Shown: piece after piece, positions 23,581-33,651 of the stretch | Numbering within the stretch: position 1 is the stretch's first letter | Layout: the number at the start of each line of letters is the position of its first letter | Assembly: GCA_006384855.1 (NCBI GenBank) | Contig: VCJN01000881.1 | Coordinates: forward strand, 1 to 64,000 | Reading direction: 5' to 3' | DNA: 64,000 bases | From: Tetraselmis striata | Taxonomy: Eukaryota; Chlorophyta; Chlorodendrophyceae; Chlorodendrales; Chlorodendraceae | Position numbers and translations under genes: made by a program | The notes under the pieces: model-generated | Databases searched by the model: none | Seen by the model: only the letters and a program-made list of their open reading frames with translations | Told to the model about the DNA's origin: nothing

Positions 23581-24452
23581 GCCGCATGCGGCAGCATCAC
23601 GCAGCTTATACATGGAGCAACTCGTGTGTTGTTGAGGCATGGTCTAGTCTGGGCAAAGCGAGTCGCTGACTCGCCTCATCGTCTTGTTCCGCCAAGGTAA
23701 ATTGCCAATCTTAGCTGGAAATTGTTCCGGGGAGGAGGACGCATGTGTATCGCAAGGGCTTCCGCAAGGGCGCCCACAGTGCCGGACGAAACACACTGCC
23801 ATGTTAGCATGTATATCAGTATATGTCGCTTGAAGTGCCACTGGGGGCGGACTTGACGGGGTTTATAGCGCCGACTGCCAAGCTTAGCGGTTAGTGTTGC
23901 TATCTGCCCCTACACCCCCTCCGGGATACAATGGTCCGCAGGTCATGGTCATGGCGGGACTCTGGCGAGGCGTCGCGGCAATGTTGGCGCCGAATTGCCA
24001 GTACGCACGACATGGGAGACCTTGCGCGGGACGAGGGCGCCGACACACTGAAGGGCAGCCCGAAAACGGCGTGCATGGGGTGCGGCATGCCCTCCAATTA
24101 CCGACTCAGCGGATACCCCGTGCTACCGAGGCTCTGCTTGTACTGATGATAATCGGGTTATCTTATTATCTGAGATTCCGCAAGGTATGTGGCGTGTGTG
24201 GCCATTTCTCAGCGTTGCCATGCTAATCGCGTCGGCAACGCTTCTTGTGGCGGCGCTCTTTGCTATTGTGGTAAGGCCAGCTGCATCACATGGCGAGATT
24301 AAGCTCGACACTAATGTTTCAAACTATACCTTGGATTATTGCCATTCCAATGCTGTCATCGCTGAGTTCTTGTGAGAAGCATCCGCACCCCGGTTAAAGA
24401 TAATTGCGGTTTTCACCGCTGACATGGTTTAAGAAGACTGAACCTACAGATA

Positions 24453-24600
24453 TTGCCTGTGGTTTGTATATATTCTGTTGTTACCCTGACGCTTGCTCCG
24501 CGCGCCGATCTTGCTTACTCTCGGTACACACTGAGGATACACACAGTTGTGTACTATAGTGCCGCCTTGACAGGCGGGCACATCGGTGAAAACCGCGCCA
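24453..24600 (+). repeat. Hairpin repeat, copy 3
   Basis: Same stem-loop at 24559-24581, followed by TCGGTGAAAACCGC. About 150 bases align with copy 1 at perhaps two-thirds identity by eye. An inverted GCGGTTTTCACCGC lies nearby at about 24406. Confidence 0.6.
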
Positions 24601-25555
24601 AAAACCGGAGCAGCACAACAAGTCGCGACGAGATGACGATATACTATATATATACAGTCCGCCCCCTCGTAGGTCCCTGTACGTATCTGTCCGCCGTATC
24701 GCCACGTCAGCACCGGCGGCGCGGACCGCCGAGTGGTACAGTGGCGCATTTTATGATAGAAGTAAGGACAGTAAGAATTATGAGTGTGTTTTAGGTGCCA
24801 TATCTCTCGGAGGGGGGGGGGGGGAATTCGATAGCTGGCCTTGCCGCGCCCAAAGTTTTGATGCTAGTAATTTCCGCCTTTGCTTACCAGTTCCAAGTTC
24901 CAACTATAACCGTCGCACCGTAAGCACCGCACAACCGCCTCACCATCACTTCCGCCGCCGCCGCCGCCGCCTCCGGCGCGGCTAGGCCGGCATGCTGCTG
25001 TCGGCCCGAGCGCAAATACCTAGTAGCTCTCTACAACCACGCCTATCTCACGTCGGCAGCCTTCGGCTTGGGTAGTTGACACCATGTCGGTATCCACCAG
25101 GCACACCGTGAAGGTGGAGTTGAAGTGGGTACGGCATGTTGCTCTCCGTTAGGCCCGTGCTCTATCCCCTAGCGCAGGATTGGCTAGAGGCCCGCGTACC
25201 GTGCGCAACATGCCAGAGTATGCAATAACTGACATGGACCCTAGCCGATCCTTTGAGCTCGTCGATCACGTTGCAGTGGTCGTCGTGGAGCATGAGTTGT
25301 TCGGCTCGCCATCCTCGGGCAAGAAGAGGCGGCGTGTGACTGGCGAGTCCGAAGGCAGCTGCATGCTCTAAGACAACCTGCAGTGGGATGCGATGAAAGA
25401 GGTGCCCACTCGGCACTTCAAGTTCGCCTTGTGGGCACACGCCAGAAGGGGGAACATAGAACACTACTGCTTTAATTCTCGTGTGGTTTGTGCTCTGAAT
25501 GCTGCCTTATGCCTTGATATGTACACCTACGTGTGTGGCAGCTGACCCCTACACA
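24600..25555. other. Intergenic stretch before the PLV insertion
   Basis: Contains a short G-run (about 24812-24823) and a CCGCCGCCG microsatellite at about 24950. No gene recognised. Confidence 0.5.
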
Positions 25556-25586
<31 letters not shown>

Positions 25587-25594
25587 TATATATA
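25556..25594. repeat. AT microsatellite at left edge of the PLV
   Basis: Alternating TA with TTTA interruptions, mirrored by a longer pure AT tract at the right edge (46004-46141). It may be the outermost part of the terminal repeat or the target microsatellite. Confidence 0.7.
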
Positions 25595-26435
25595 TTTATG
25601 GCTGTGTATATGCTGTGTATATGCTATGTATTTGCTTGGAAAACAAAAACAAAAACGAAAACGAAAAACGAAAAACGAAAAACATAAATGAGTTGAGTTT
25701 TGCAAATCGCGACGATTTGCTATATAGCAGCTTGGGAACGATTATAGCAGCTTGGGAACGATTATAGCAGCTTGGAAATCGTTATAGCATAATCATCGTC
25801 GCATGATCATTATCGCATAACGCGCAAACGCGTCGGGTTTTGTCGGGTTGTTGCGAGTGCTTTGGCGCGGGTGTGGTGGAAATGACGCTGCACCCGGTGC
25901 CCGCGCGCTTTTATATGGATTTCCGCGTGCTCCGCGCGCCATTCTCAAAGTGGCATTACAGTGCCACTTAGTGCCACTTTTACTGGCTCTGCGGATTCAC
26001 GTACAAACCACGTCATCACCTTCCGCGGTCACTCCCTTTTCCAGCTCATAGTGCCACTAGTGCCACTTTTTTTAACATAATAGCATCACTATACAACAAC
26101 TTTTGTACCTAACGGTACAAGCGAGCGATAACGGGGGGCGGCCTTGTCACGCACATTGGCACTACGGGGGGTTTTCGGCGGCGGCATCATCCACGCGGTT
26201 TTCCACGTGGTCTCGCCGCCCCATGACGTGGGGGGGGGGTCTAGTGCCAGTTTGAAAGTGGCAATATTGGGTGTTCGCTCTTTCGCTCGCTCTCTCGCCG
26301 CGCCGCCGGCCTCGTTCGGTCCTTGAGCCGAAGAGCGCGTGACTCGGTGCAGTACTTAGGCAGAACACACCGAGACTCTCAAACGCACCGAGACTCTCAA
26401 ACGCACCGCGCGAGACTCTCAAACGCACCGCGCGA
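25595..26435. repeat. Left terminal inverted repeat of the PLV
   Basis: Reverse-complement match to 45131-46003. From outside in it holds TTTATGGCTGTGTATATGC, an AAAACGAAAACG-type A-rich patch, a ~20-base unit AGCAGCTTGGGAACGATTAT (two copies plus a variant), several AGTGCCACT repeats, the palindrome TGTACC-n4-GGTACA at 26104-26119 and three CGAGACTCTCAAACGCAC units at the inner end. Differences from the right copy are mainly repeat-unit number and a few bases. Confidence 0.93.
26041..26119. promoter_or_regulatory. Palindrome plus AGTGCCACT repeat module, left copy
   Basis: Read on the minus strand: TGTACC-n4-GGTACA, then TATAGTGATGCTATTATG, an A-run, then AGTGGCACT twice overlapping. The same order occurs at 45465-45540 and 40953-41022. 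It may be an origin or promoter element; function is inferred only from its repetition. Confidence 0.6.
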
Positions 26436-26448
26436 GACCGTGAGCCCC

Positions 26449-27701
26449 TCACCACACCAACACGACCTCACTAAATCGAGGAGGAGGGCCTTCGTCAACA
26501 GTCATAAGTATCCTGTAGTGTGTATAAGAACCTGGGCTTGCAACATCTCCCTGAAATAGGTATGCGTCATCAGTAGGGATGTCATCGGAATCAAAGTCCG
26601 CTTGAAAGAAGCCATTCGTACCCTTGTCTGCGGAAGGGATCACGGTGTACGACATGTTTGTGTAAACGGCAAGATCGGTCCAGTTTGAGCCGTCGTTACT
26701 TTGCCTGTAAATTGCAAAACTTGACTAGCACGCTATTCCAGGCTTCCGTATTCCAAAGCCGTACGCCGGTAACCGTGGCGGCTGCGGGAAGCTGAATGGC
26801 AAGAAAGTGAGGTGGCGACTCCGCAGAATTGGCAACCCACGCCTCGTAAGAGGCTCCGCTTTTCCGGTCGAAAGCTCGCCAACCTAGATAGTTCACAGCG
26901 GCATTACTCGACTCCGTGACGGTGTATCCCTGGTTGGTATATGCAGTCAACGCGGGCACGAGCGGGAGTGTGTCAATGTCGCGGAACGCCTGCCCGCTCC
27001 CCCCGGGGTTGTTCGTACCGGTGTGATTCATCTGAGCGCCGTTTCGGAAAATGATCCAACTCCCTAGTTGCGAGCCGTTGACGGCGCCTTGGTTCCACGA
27101 CCACCCGGCCATGGGAACCTTTGTGGAGTAATCGCCCGGTATCCTGATGCTGAACGCGAGCTTTGGCTCCGCCACCGACGCGGTCGTGCTTCCCCACGCC
27201 AACTGAGCGTACCCCGATTCTAGCGTCGAGTTCATCGTTAGTGCGGTACTGCTACCCTGTTGGACTACCGCCGTGTCTGATGCGGAGCCGTCGCCATTCT
27301 CGGGGAGCACGCCTTTGTTCTCGTTATTGTCGTACAAATAAAGTCACGTGATCGTAATTGAGAGAGTACGTACCCCCTTCTCCGGCCGCACCGTTGTAGT
27401 AGAATCTATTAATGCATTGCGTCCCAAAGGTGGATCCAGTGGAGTAAAACAACCACACGTCATCAACGGCCGCGGTCGTTATGCTCCCGAGCGGCAGAAT
27501 GACGGACTCGTTCCCAGCGACATCAATTACCTCCACCCAGAACCAATATTGCGTCCCGGGGCTGAGACCGCCCTTCACGAGGTTGGCGGCGTCGCTCGTC
27601 GATCCGACGGTGAATTGCGAGGTAATATCGTCATAGACCCCCACGGGGATGGTGTTGGCCGTGTTGTGGTAGAGCCGCACTTCGCCGATCCCGGACGCCA
27701 T
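26449..27701 (-). pseudogene. PLV fibre-like coding region (FN3-like and discoidin-like parts)
   Basis: Minus-strand coding region beginning at ATG 27701 (MASGIGEVRLYHNTANTIPV). The first part reads like a fibronectin-III/Ig-type strand pattern (LSPGTQYWFWVEVIDVAGN) similar to the FN3-like protein at 32728-33651. The middle contains NYLGWRAFDRKSG and LAIQLPAAATVTGVRLWN, resembling an F5/8C (discoidin) carbohydrate-binding fold as in phage and algal-virus tail fibres. A small frame at the 3' end (MSYTVIPSADKGTNGFF) continues the style. It is best explained as host-attachment fibre material. The region is not one continuous open frame and belongs to the fossil element. Fold assignments are by eye. 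Confidence 0.55.
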
Positions 27702-27727
27702 TTTATGTTTCGTGAGATCAAATATCG

Positions 27728-28156
27728 ATGCAATATGATGATGAGTTGGCTTGTCAAGACCCTCCAAGCGATCGGGATAGCGAGCTATCTGACGACGGTC
27801 TGGAAATACCGCAAAAGCATGTTGTCGCAAAGCGCAGAGCTCCGAAAAAGAGAGGCGGAGCTCCAGGAAGCAAAGGCGGAGCTTCAGCAGGCGAGGGAGA
27901 CAAGCAAGTGGCAGCTGGGGCTTCTAGAGCACCTCAGGTTGGCCTAAGCGCGATAGACGAGTTTATCGAATCCGAGTTTTTCAAGAGCGGGGCGTGGAAG
28001 AAGAAGCCCTCCCCCCCGCGGGGGAGCCCGAGCCCGAGCCGCCCCGCAAGCGGAAGCCGCGGGCGCCGCCTAGGGCGACCAAGCCGAAGCGGCAGGAGGA
28101 GCCCAGCGAGCCGGCGCCGCGGTATGAAGAGCGAGCAGACTTTTACGACTCGGTGA
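27728..28156 (+). CDS. PLV basic low-complexity protein
   Basis: 142 residues starting MQYDDELACQDPP: acidic at the N-terminus, then strongly basic and Ser/Pro/Arg-rich (SPSRPASGSRGRRLGRPSR). It overlaps a second frame at 27735-27947 for its first half and ends 28 bases before the packaging ATPase start. It could be a DNA-condensing core protein. The family is not recognised; which of the two overlapping frames is used, or both, cannot be told from sequence. Confidence 0.45.
   Translation: MQYDDELACQDPPSDRDSELSDDGLEIPQKHVVAKRRAPKKRGGAPGSKGGASAGEGDKQVAAGASRAPQVGLSAIDEFIESEFFKSGAWKKKPSPPRGSPSPSRPASGSRGRRLGRPSRSGRRSPASRRRGMKSEQTFTTR
27735..27947 (+). CDS. PLV small membrane-anchored coiled-coil protein
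   Basis: 70 residues: a hydrophobic segment at about 4-22 (SWLVKTLQAIGIASYLTTVW) followed by a heptad-like charged coil (LRKREAELQEAKAELQQAR). This signal-anchor plus coil design is common among small PLV/virophage virion proteins. It starts 33 bases from the divergent fibre start at 27701, in a compact bidirectional promoter. Function unknown. Confidence 0.5.
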   Translation: MMMSWLVKTLQAIGIASYLTTVWKYRKSMLSQSAELRKREAELQEAKAELQQARETSKWQLGLLEHLRLA

Positions 28157-28184
28157 TAATCGTTTGATTAAACTAAAATCAGGC

Positions 28185-28865
28185 ATGCACATCGACAAAC
28201 GGTCGAAGATTGTAATGAAGCCCCCAAAGTTCAAGTGCGACGTTAAGATCCACCCTCAAATCCAGAGCCCCTTGCCCGACAAGTCGTTCTTCATGACGCT
28301 CATCGGGAGCGCGGGGAGCGGGAAGACGTCGCTGATGGTCAACATGCTGCGGAGTCCGCAGATGTACTTCCAGGCGTTCAAGCACGTGCACCTAGTCATG
28401 CCGCTCCATTCGCTTGCCTCGCTCGATGTCAAAATATTCAAAAAGCACGACAAGTGCTATGACGAGCTGGATTGGTCCACCCTCGACGGCATTCACGAGA
28501 AACTGAAGACGGCTTCGGACGAGGAAGAGTTCTCGCTCCTCGTGATAGACGACCAGACGGCGGCGCTCAAAGATAGGGACGTGCAGCGGCTCATGAAGTT
28601 GATAATCTACAATCGTCGCCACCTTCGCACTTCGATATTGATGCTCGTACAGAGCTTTAACGCCATCCCGCTGCCCGTGCGAAAAACCATCTCGCACTTT
28701 GCCATGCTGAAACCCCGTAACAAGCGCGAGTACGAGGCCATAATCAAGGAGCTGATATTCCTCGACCCTCACACCGCGGACAGCCTCATGCGCTTCGTGT
28801 TCAGGGAAAGGTACGACTTTTCTGTTCTGCGATGTCGAGAAAAGCTTATTCTACAAGAAATTTGA
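28185..28865 (+). CDS. PLV FtsK/HerA-type genome-packaging ATPase
   Basis: 226 residues from ATG 28185, chosen because the preceding in-frame codons have no ATG. The Walker A motif GSAGSGKTS lies at 41-49 and Walker B (LLVIDD) at about 118-123. A later segment, SILMLVQSFNAIPLPVRK, is the sensor-like strand typical of PLV/NCLDV A32-like packaging ATPases. The enzyme pumps DNA into the capsid. It lies two genes upstream of the glycine-rich and capsid genes, the usual virion-morphogenesis module. It slightly precedes, without overlap, the start at 28880. Confidence 0.9.
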   Translation: MHIDKRSKIVMKPPKFKCDVKIHPQIQSPLPDKSFFMTLIGSAGSGKTSLMVNMLRSPQMYFQAFKHVHLVMPLHSLASLDVKIFKKHDKCYDELDWSTLDGIHEKLKTASDEEEFSLLVIDDQTAALKDRDVQRLMKLIIYNRRHLRTSILMLVQSFNAIPLPVRKTISHFAMLKPRNKREYEAIIKELIFLDPHTADSLMRFVFRERYDFSVLRCREKLILQEI

Positions 28866-28879
28866 TCGTATTAACTTAC

Positions 28880-30034
28880 ATGCCGAGGAAGACAACGAAA
28901 TCCAGCAATCGCAAAGCGGAGCCGAAGAAGAAGGCGGCGGCGCGGGGAGGTAAACGCAAGCAGGGATCCAAGACCGGCGGCAGGAAGAACCAGAGCGTGA
29001 CTCAGAATGTCACCGTGCGCGTGTCGGGCGGCCGAGGCAGACCCGGGGGAGGCGGCGGTGCGGGCGGCGGCGGCGGCGCGGGGGGAGGGAGCGGCGCGGG
29101 GGGCGCGATGCATCACAGCTTTGCCACTTACTCGATGGGACAACCCATTCGCGTGAATCACATGCCGGACGGGTCATTCATTCAAAGCGACTTTGGGGGC
29201 GGGGGCACGAGGCCGCCAAGCATGAGGGCCGGTTCAACTCAAACGGATGCACCTCCGGTAATGGATAGGATGACGGAGGTAAAGGGGCTCGCCGCGGTGT
29301 CGATTCCACCCACCGCTGTCGCCACAATATCAGAAGCGTCGACGTCCGCCCCCGTGCGCCCGGCTGCCCCCGCCCCCGTGAGCCAGGCCGTTCCGATGTT
29401 GCACGAGCCGGCGCGCGTCGAGGCGGGGCACCAGCATGGCGTTGCGATCGAAGCGAGGCCGCGAGCCGGGGGCACGAGCGTTGCTGAACGGGTTCGTCAA
29501 TTCGACGGATCGGGCGTAGCCCTCGGCGGAAGGCAGGGCCGTAGGTCGCGAATTGAAACAATTGAGGAGGTTTTTCCCGAAGCGGTGTTTGGTCGCAGGG
29601 TACCCGAGGTAGAAATGTTTCGAGATCTGCCTGCCCTTGGACCCGGTCACGAGGGACCTCAAACGCATTTCAACCCGGTCGGCGTGTTTCCTCGTCCTCA
29701 AGACGTACCGGAGTTGGACAGATATTCCTTTCAGGCAATGACCCGGGGGCGCAGAAACATGCCCGGGACAAAGCGAAACCCCCGTACGGCTACTGCGTCA
29801 AGTGCGGCCTCGCTGGCTTTGCGAGAGAGCATCGCTCTTGGGAACAAGAAGGAGGATATCAGAAAGGGGAAACGCCCGGTTAGAGGCTTCGCATCAGGCG
29901 ATGGAGAAATGGTGCCGTACGAATCTCAAGCCAATTTCAATTCTGGGCGGAATGACGGCGCGTCGACAAGCAGGGCGGCCCTTCCGCCGATAACGCCAAA
30001 CATCGTGCCCCGGCCGCGAAGGCAGCGAAGATAA
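28880..30034 (+). CDS. PLV glycine-rich basic virion protein
   Basis: 384 residues from ATG 28880 (MPRKTTKSSNRKAEPKKKAA). It has a Lys/Arg-rich N-terminus (1-50), a poly-Gly linker at about 65-85, a Pro/Ala-rich middle and a basic C-terminus ending RPRRQRR. No enzymatic motif is seen. Its place between the packaging ATPase and capsid genes suggests a core or scaffold protein that contacts DNA through the charged ends. Family not recognised. Confidence 0.6.
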   Translation: MPRKTTKSSNRKAEPKKKAAARGGKRKQGSKTGGRKNQSVTQNVTVRVSGGRGRPGGGGGAGGGGGAGGGSGAGGAMHHSFATYSMGQPIRVNHMPDGSFIQSDFGGGGTRPPSMRAGSTQTDAPPVMDRMTEVKGLAAVSIPPTAVATISEASTSAPVRPAAPAPVSQAVPMLHEPARVEAGHQHGVAIEARPRAGGTSVAERVRQFDGSGVALGGRQGRRSRIETIEEVFPEAVFGRRVPEVEMFRDLPALGPGHEGPQTHFNPVGVFPRPQDVPELDRYSFQAMTRGRRNMPGTKRNPRTATASSAASLALRESIALGNKKEDIRKGKRPVRGFASGDGEMVPYESQANFNSGRNDGASTSRAALPPITPNIVPRPRRQRR

Positions 30035-30075
30035 TTTTGCCCGCACGTAAATTTCTGCAATGATCGTAAATACAG

Positions 30076-30396
30076 ATGACGTTCATTGGCAAGCTTGGAC
30101 ACACTTTCAAAGCCTTCGGGAGGAAAGTCGCCGGCGCGGCCTCCTACTTGGGGCACAAGGTGGGCAGCGGGCTTATGACTCTCGCGCCCGCGATCTCGGT
30201 GCTCAGCCCGACAGTCGGAGCCGGGTTTGCGGCGGCCGGGGCGGCGGCGCAGGGCATTGGCGTGCTCGGCGACGTCGGCAAGAAGGCCCTCTCCGGCGGG
30301 GGCGTGGACTTTGGCCAAGCGAAAGTGGCTTACGGTCAAGTCAGGGGGGGGCATGCACAGCGTCAAGGCGGCGTACCAAAGCGGCTCGAATCGTAG
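30076..30396 (+). CDS. PLV small amphipathic/hydrophobic protein
   Basis: 106 residues beginning MTFIGKLGHTFKAFGRKVAG, rich in Gly/Ala/Lys with a long apolar stretch (LAPAISVLSPTVGAGFAAAG). The pattern resembles membrane-active minor capsid peptides such as adenovirus pVI-like or virophage entry proteins, but that is analogy only. It lies directly upstream of the major capsid gene. Confidence 0.5.
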   Translation: MTFIGKLGHTFKAFGRKVAGAASYLGHKVGSGLMTLAPAISVLSPTVGAGFAAAGAAAQGIGVLGDVGKKALSGGGVDFGQAKVAYGQVRGGHAQRQGGVPKRLES

Positions 30397-30454
30397 CGGA
30401 TTAGAGCGGCGCTAGCCCCGCCTCGCTAAAATAAAGTTCTCAGCATTATTTAAA

Positions 30455-31714
30455 ATGTCAGTCAGCGATTCCCTTGTCTTCAAGCCCAAGCCCGCCTCTA
30501 TCGCCGGCACCACCCACCGGCAGACCGTGCCCGCCTACAATGGCACCACGTTCGGGGGTCAATTGACCATCCTCATCAACATCCCGTGCGGCCGCCGCGG
30601 GCACTACCTCAACACCCGCATGTCCTACCTGCGGTTTTCCGTGAAGAACAAGCACGCCGCCAATTCCTTGCAGCCCGATTACACCGCTTCGTCGTTTATC
30701 CAATCTCTGTCGCTCTACCACGACGCGAATCTCCTTGAGCATATCCACGAGTACAATGCGCTGTACCATCTCATGTTCGACATTCAGTCCTCGGATGAAG
30801 AGCTCTTGGGAGGCGGCTCCATTTTGTACGGCTCCAATGAGGACGAAGACAGCCATTACCGCGAGGGCGTTGGGATTGCTGCGGGAACGACTGCCTATTT
30901 TTGCATCGCGATCATGTCCGGCATCATTGGCGGCCTTCAGTCGAAGTACCTGCCAACCGGCGCAATGACCGGCGATGATCTGCGCCTCGAACTCACACTC
31001 GCCGCCACCAACGCCGCCGTGGTAGGCACGGCTCCCGATTGGGAGATCGGCAACGTCGACCTGCAGCTCGAGTTTGTGGAGGTGACAAGCGAGGTTGATC
31101 GCATGATTCAGCACGCCAACCCGCGGTACGTCATCTCGTACGAGTCTTTCGCCAACTACACCAACTCTATCCAGGCCAACGAGGGGCAAATCAACAAGCT
31201 TATCCCCGCGCGGTTCTCGTCCCTCAAAACGCTTTACACCATATTCCGCAAGCAGGCCGATCTCACTCTAGCCGCGTCCAAGTCGGTTTCAACTCGGACC
31301 ACGTGTGGGCTCAAGAATTGGTATTACTCGGTGTCCGGCGAAAACATTCCGCAGACACCCGTGCGCGAAGAGGTCGAGACCTTCGCTGAGCTGATGAAAG
31401 CCATGCACACGTTCGGGAGCACGCAAAACACGTCGCTCATAAATCTGACTTCGTGGAAAAATAACAGCGGTGGGAGTGCATCCGGCACGTTCGCCAATAG
31501 GCCAGAACCTCGAGGTGCTCAGCCACAAGAGCACGCTGGCCGAGAGCGGCAAGAACACTCTCAACACCAACTGCTACTTGCTGGGAACCGTGACCCCCGG
31601 AAGCACCGCTTACCAAATCAGCACGTGGGCGCATTTCGACGCGGTATTGATCATCGAGGCGGGAGTCGCAACTTCTGCATTTTGATCCGGGCGAAATCTT
31701 TTGCCCACTTCTAG
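30455..31714 (+). CDS. PLV major capsid protein (double jelly-roll type)
   Basis: Main shell protein of the element. It starts at ATG 30455 after AATAAAGTTCTCAGC and an AT-rich leader. Sequence style fits PLV capsids: N-terminal TVPAYNGTTFGGQLTILINI, then MSYLRFSVKN, SFIQSLSLYHDANLLEHIHE, LTLAATNAAVVGTAPDWEIG and VDLQLEFVEVTSEVDRMI. The length of about 420 residues is usual for this group. It is followed within 20 bases by the next structural gene. Assignment rests on pattern and on position after the packaging ATPase; the copy belongs to a fossil element. Confidence 0.82.
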   Translation: MSVSDSLVFKPKPASIAGTTHRQTVPAYNGTTFGGQLTILINIPCGRRGHYLNTRMSYLRFSVKNKHAANSLQPDYTASSFIQSLSLYHDANLLEHIHEYNALYHLMFDIQSSDEELLGGGSILYGSNEDEDSHYREGVGIAAGTTAYFCIAIMSGIIGGLQSKYLPTGAMTGDDLRLELTLAATNAAVVGTAPDWEIGNVDLQLEFVEVTSEVDRMIQHANPRYVISYESFANYTNSIQANEGQINKLIPARFSSLKTLYTIFRKQADLTLAASKSVSTRTTCGLKNWYYSVSGENIPQTPVREEVETFAELMKAMHTFGSTQNTSLINLTSWKNNSGGSASGTFANRPEPRGAQPQEHAGRERQEHSQHQLLLAGNRDPRKHRLPNQHVGAFRRGIDHRGGSRNFCILIRAKSFAHF

Positions 31715-31729
31715 TAAACTCGCAGGCGG

Positions 31730-32698
31730 ATGACGGTCCACCGCATCTTCGTTAGCTCCGAGCAGCGCACATCCGGCCACCGCGGGGACTTCGTCGTAGA
31801 CACCCCGAAGGAGTTCGCGCGATTCGACTCGAGGCGGGTGATGTGCGCCGTGGAATTCTGCGATGTCGTTAGATACACAAGCGAGGGGGACGGCTACGTG
31901 GCCAACCCCGCAAACTCGTCGGGCCTCCTTCTCGAGGCGCCGGACCTGCGAGCGGCTAATTCGTATGAAAGCTGGAGCGGGAACTCGAGCTGCGCGCTAA
32001 CCCTCCTGCAGAATTACGCCACCGCGGGCGTGTACGGCCTCGCACACGACGTACCGTACGTGCGTCGCAAGCACATCGGCGTCGAGGTGGACTTTGACTT
32101 TGTGAAGCGCCTCGGGAGCATGCGCTTCCGGCTGCGCCGATGCGCCTCTGAGTTTGGGGCCGGCGACGACTTCTCCCTCGTCAACGAAAGCGACGACTTG
32201 GAGGCGTGGGCGTTCCAGCTTGTGTTTTGGGAGCCGTGCAAGTGCTTGCTCATGCAACCGTTTGCACACGATTTCTTCCGAGCGTGGGTATCGTCGGAGC
32301 AGGGGCGAGGGTCTATCGTGGATTGTCGCATACCGGTGATGCTGAACACGAGCCGTTCGGTGGACACCTCGGAGGGCAAGTGGATGGTGGCGCTAGAGTT
32401 TTACACGCCCCTCCTATGCACAAAGGACCCCGCCGATCAGCCGCATTCCGTCGTGCTCGCTTGTCCCACACTCGTCGACTCCGACGATCGCCACATTCTA
32501 GGCCACCTCGGCAAATCGTACAGAACGGGCGAAGAGTCCATGTACGGGCAGCGATACTCCATAAAGCCGGGCAGCCGGGACGTCGCGGGGCACGAGCTTC
32601 GCGTTAGCATCGACTCGCTCACGGAGCTCACTTGCAATTGCGAGACGCCGTCAGCCTCGCTCTGCTTGATCCGCTTGAGTTTCAGCCGGGCTATGTGA
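31730..32698 (+). CDS. PLV putative minor virion protein
   Basis: 322 residues beginning MTVHRIFVSSEQRTSGHRGD. The opening (Ser-Ser-x-x-Arg, then an aspartate-rich strand) is shared by many PLV and giant-virus minor structural proteins. It is rich in beta-type strands with several cysteines (CNCETPSASLCLIRLSF at the end). It sits 15 bases after the capsid gene, so probably the same transcript. Exact role not recognised. Confidence 0.55.
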   Translation: MTVHRIFVSSEQRTSGHRGDFVVDTPKEFARFDSRRVMCAVEFCDVVRYTSEGDGYVANPANSSGLLLEAPDLRAANSYESWSGNSSCALTLLQNYATAGVYGLAHDVPYVRRKHIGVEVDFDFVKRLGSMRFRLRRCASEFGAGDDFSLVNESDDLEAWAFQLVFWEPCKCLLMQPFAHDFFRAWVSSEQGRGSIVDCRIPVMLNTSRSVDTSEGKWMVALEFYTPLLCTKDPADQPHSVVLACPTLVDSDDRHILGHLGKSYRTGEESMYGQRYSIKPGSRDVAGHELRVSIDSLTELTCNCETPSASLCLIRLSFSRAM

Positions 32699-32727
32699 TG
32701 TCGTTAGTTTTCTACAGAACCAAGTAA

Positions 32728-33651
32728 ATGTCCCATCGCGCTTTCGTCAGCTCTATCGGCTCATCGGACAAGAGCGCCGTGCAAGCGGCCTTTGACGGCG
32801 CCTTGCTGAGCACCCACTTCCCTCACATGGGGGGAGGGCGTAGCCCAATCCGCCGCGGCGGCCCGATCGAGGTGTTCCTCGAAAACGTTAGCGCTATCCA
32901 TCGCGACGCGGGGGCTTCATCGTTGGGGCGGAGGCTATTGGAGGACTCGTGGATAGACTTCGCGGGCGTGGGGGCGGGCACCAACGCGGAGCTACAAGCT
33001 TTAATCTCCATGTTAATCAAACCCGAAATGACGATATCCTCGGCGCTGCTGTACGTAAACTCCACCAACACCATCCCGGGCACCTCCACCGCGGACATCA
33101 CCAGCGGCATCAGCGGCTCCAGTCTCACATGGGAGTACGATATCGGGGCGCCAAACGCCGCTCGCTACTTTTGGGTGGAGTTGATCGGTGACAACGCAAA
33201 ATCGTCCATCACCCCGCTCGGCGTGTACACCACGCAGGACAACACGCCTCCGGTCATCACGGCCCGAAGCGTGTCGCGCGGCACGCCTCCAACCACGGTT
33301 CTCAACGTCACCTTCAACGTGACGGACAACGACGCCGTTCAGACAATTTACGTTTTGCTAAATGACACGCATGACACCAATCCCGGGCCGGCGCTCATCA
33401 AGACCATCGGCGATGTGTTCCCCGGCGGCACGACTTCGCACACCTACACGGGGTTGACGCCCGACACCATCTACTACACGTGGATCATGGCGAAGGACCA
33501 GGCCGGGAACGAGACGAGCGTGGACGGCTTTGGGCCCATAACTACCAACGCGGACTCCACCGCCCCGACCGTCGACTCGTTTAGTCTCGTGGCCGGCACG
33601 GACGCGGAGTCGCAGGTAAGCATCTCGCTAACCATCTCCGATACAGCGTAG
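32728..33651 (+). CDS. PLV fibre protein with FN3/Ig-like repeats
   Basis: 307 residues. The N-terminal ~100 residues are unlike the rest; repeated beta-sandwich modules follow (SSALLYVNSTNTIPG; TTVLNVTFNVTDNDAVQTIY; YTGLTPDTIYYTWIMAKDQA). The last one matches the FN3 F-G region (GLTPDTIYYT...D.AGNE) and resembles the left-end fibre region. It is likely a spike or fibre that contacts the host surface. A copy of the element's G/C palindromic repeat lies inside the coding sequence near 32831. Confidence 0.6.
   Translation: MSHRAFVSSIGSSDKSAVQAAFDGALLSTHFPHMGGGRSPIRRGGPIEVFLENVSAIHRDAGASSLGRRLLEDSWIDFAGVGAGTNAELQALISMLIKPEMTISSALLYVNSTNTIPGTSTADITSGISGSSLTWEYDIGAPNAARYFWVELIGDNAKSSITPLGVYTTQDNTPPVITARSVSRGTPPTTVLNVTFNVTDNDAVQTIYVLLNDTHDTNPGPALIKTIGDVFPGGTTSHTYTGLTPDTIYYTWIMAKDQAGNETSVDGFGPITTNADSTAPTVDSFSLVAGTDAESQVSISLTISDTA
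32831..32856. repeat. G/C-rich palindromic interspersed repeat, coding copy
   Basis: GGGGAGGGCGTAGCCCAATC-type word within the FN3-like gene. Related words occur at about 27995, 33655, 34518 and four times in 35020-35123. Confidence 0.6.

Noticed and set aside
24187-24375. 62-residue frame with a hydrophobic segment (LIASATLLVAALFAIVV)
   Set aside because: Isolated, short, in a repeat-rich stretch; a GT donor inside it is not matched by a recognisable next exon.
25848-26051. 67-residue frame present identically in both PLV terminal repeats
   Set aside because: Identity follows from the inverted repeats; the frame lies over iteron sequence and has no protein-like pattern.
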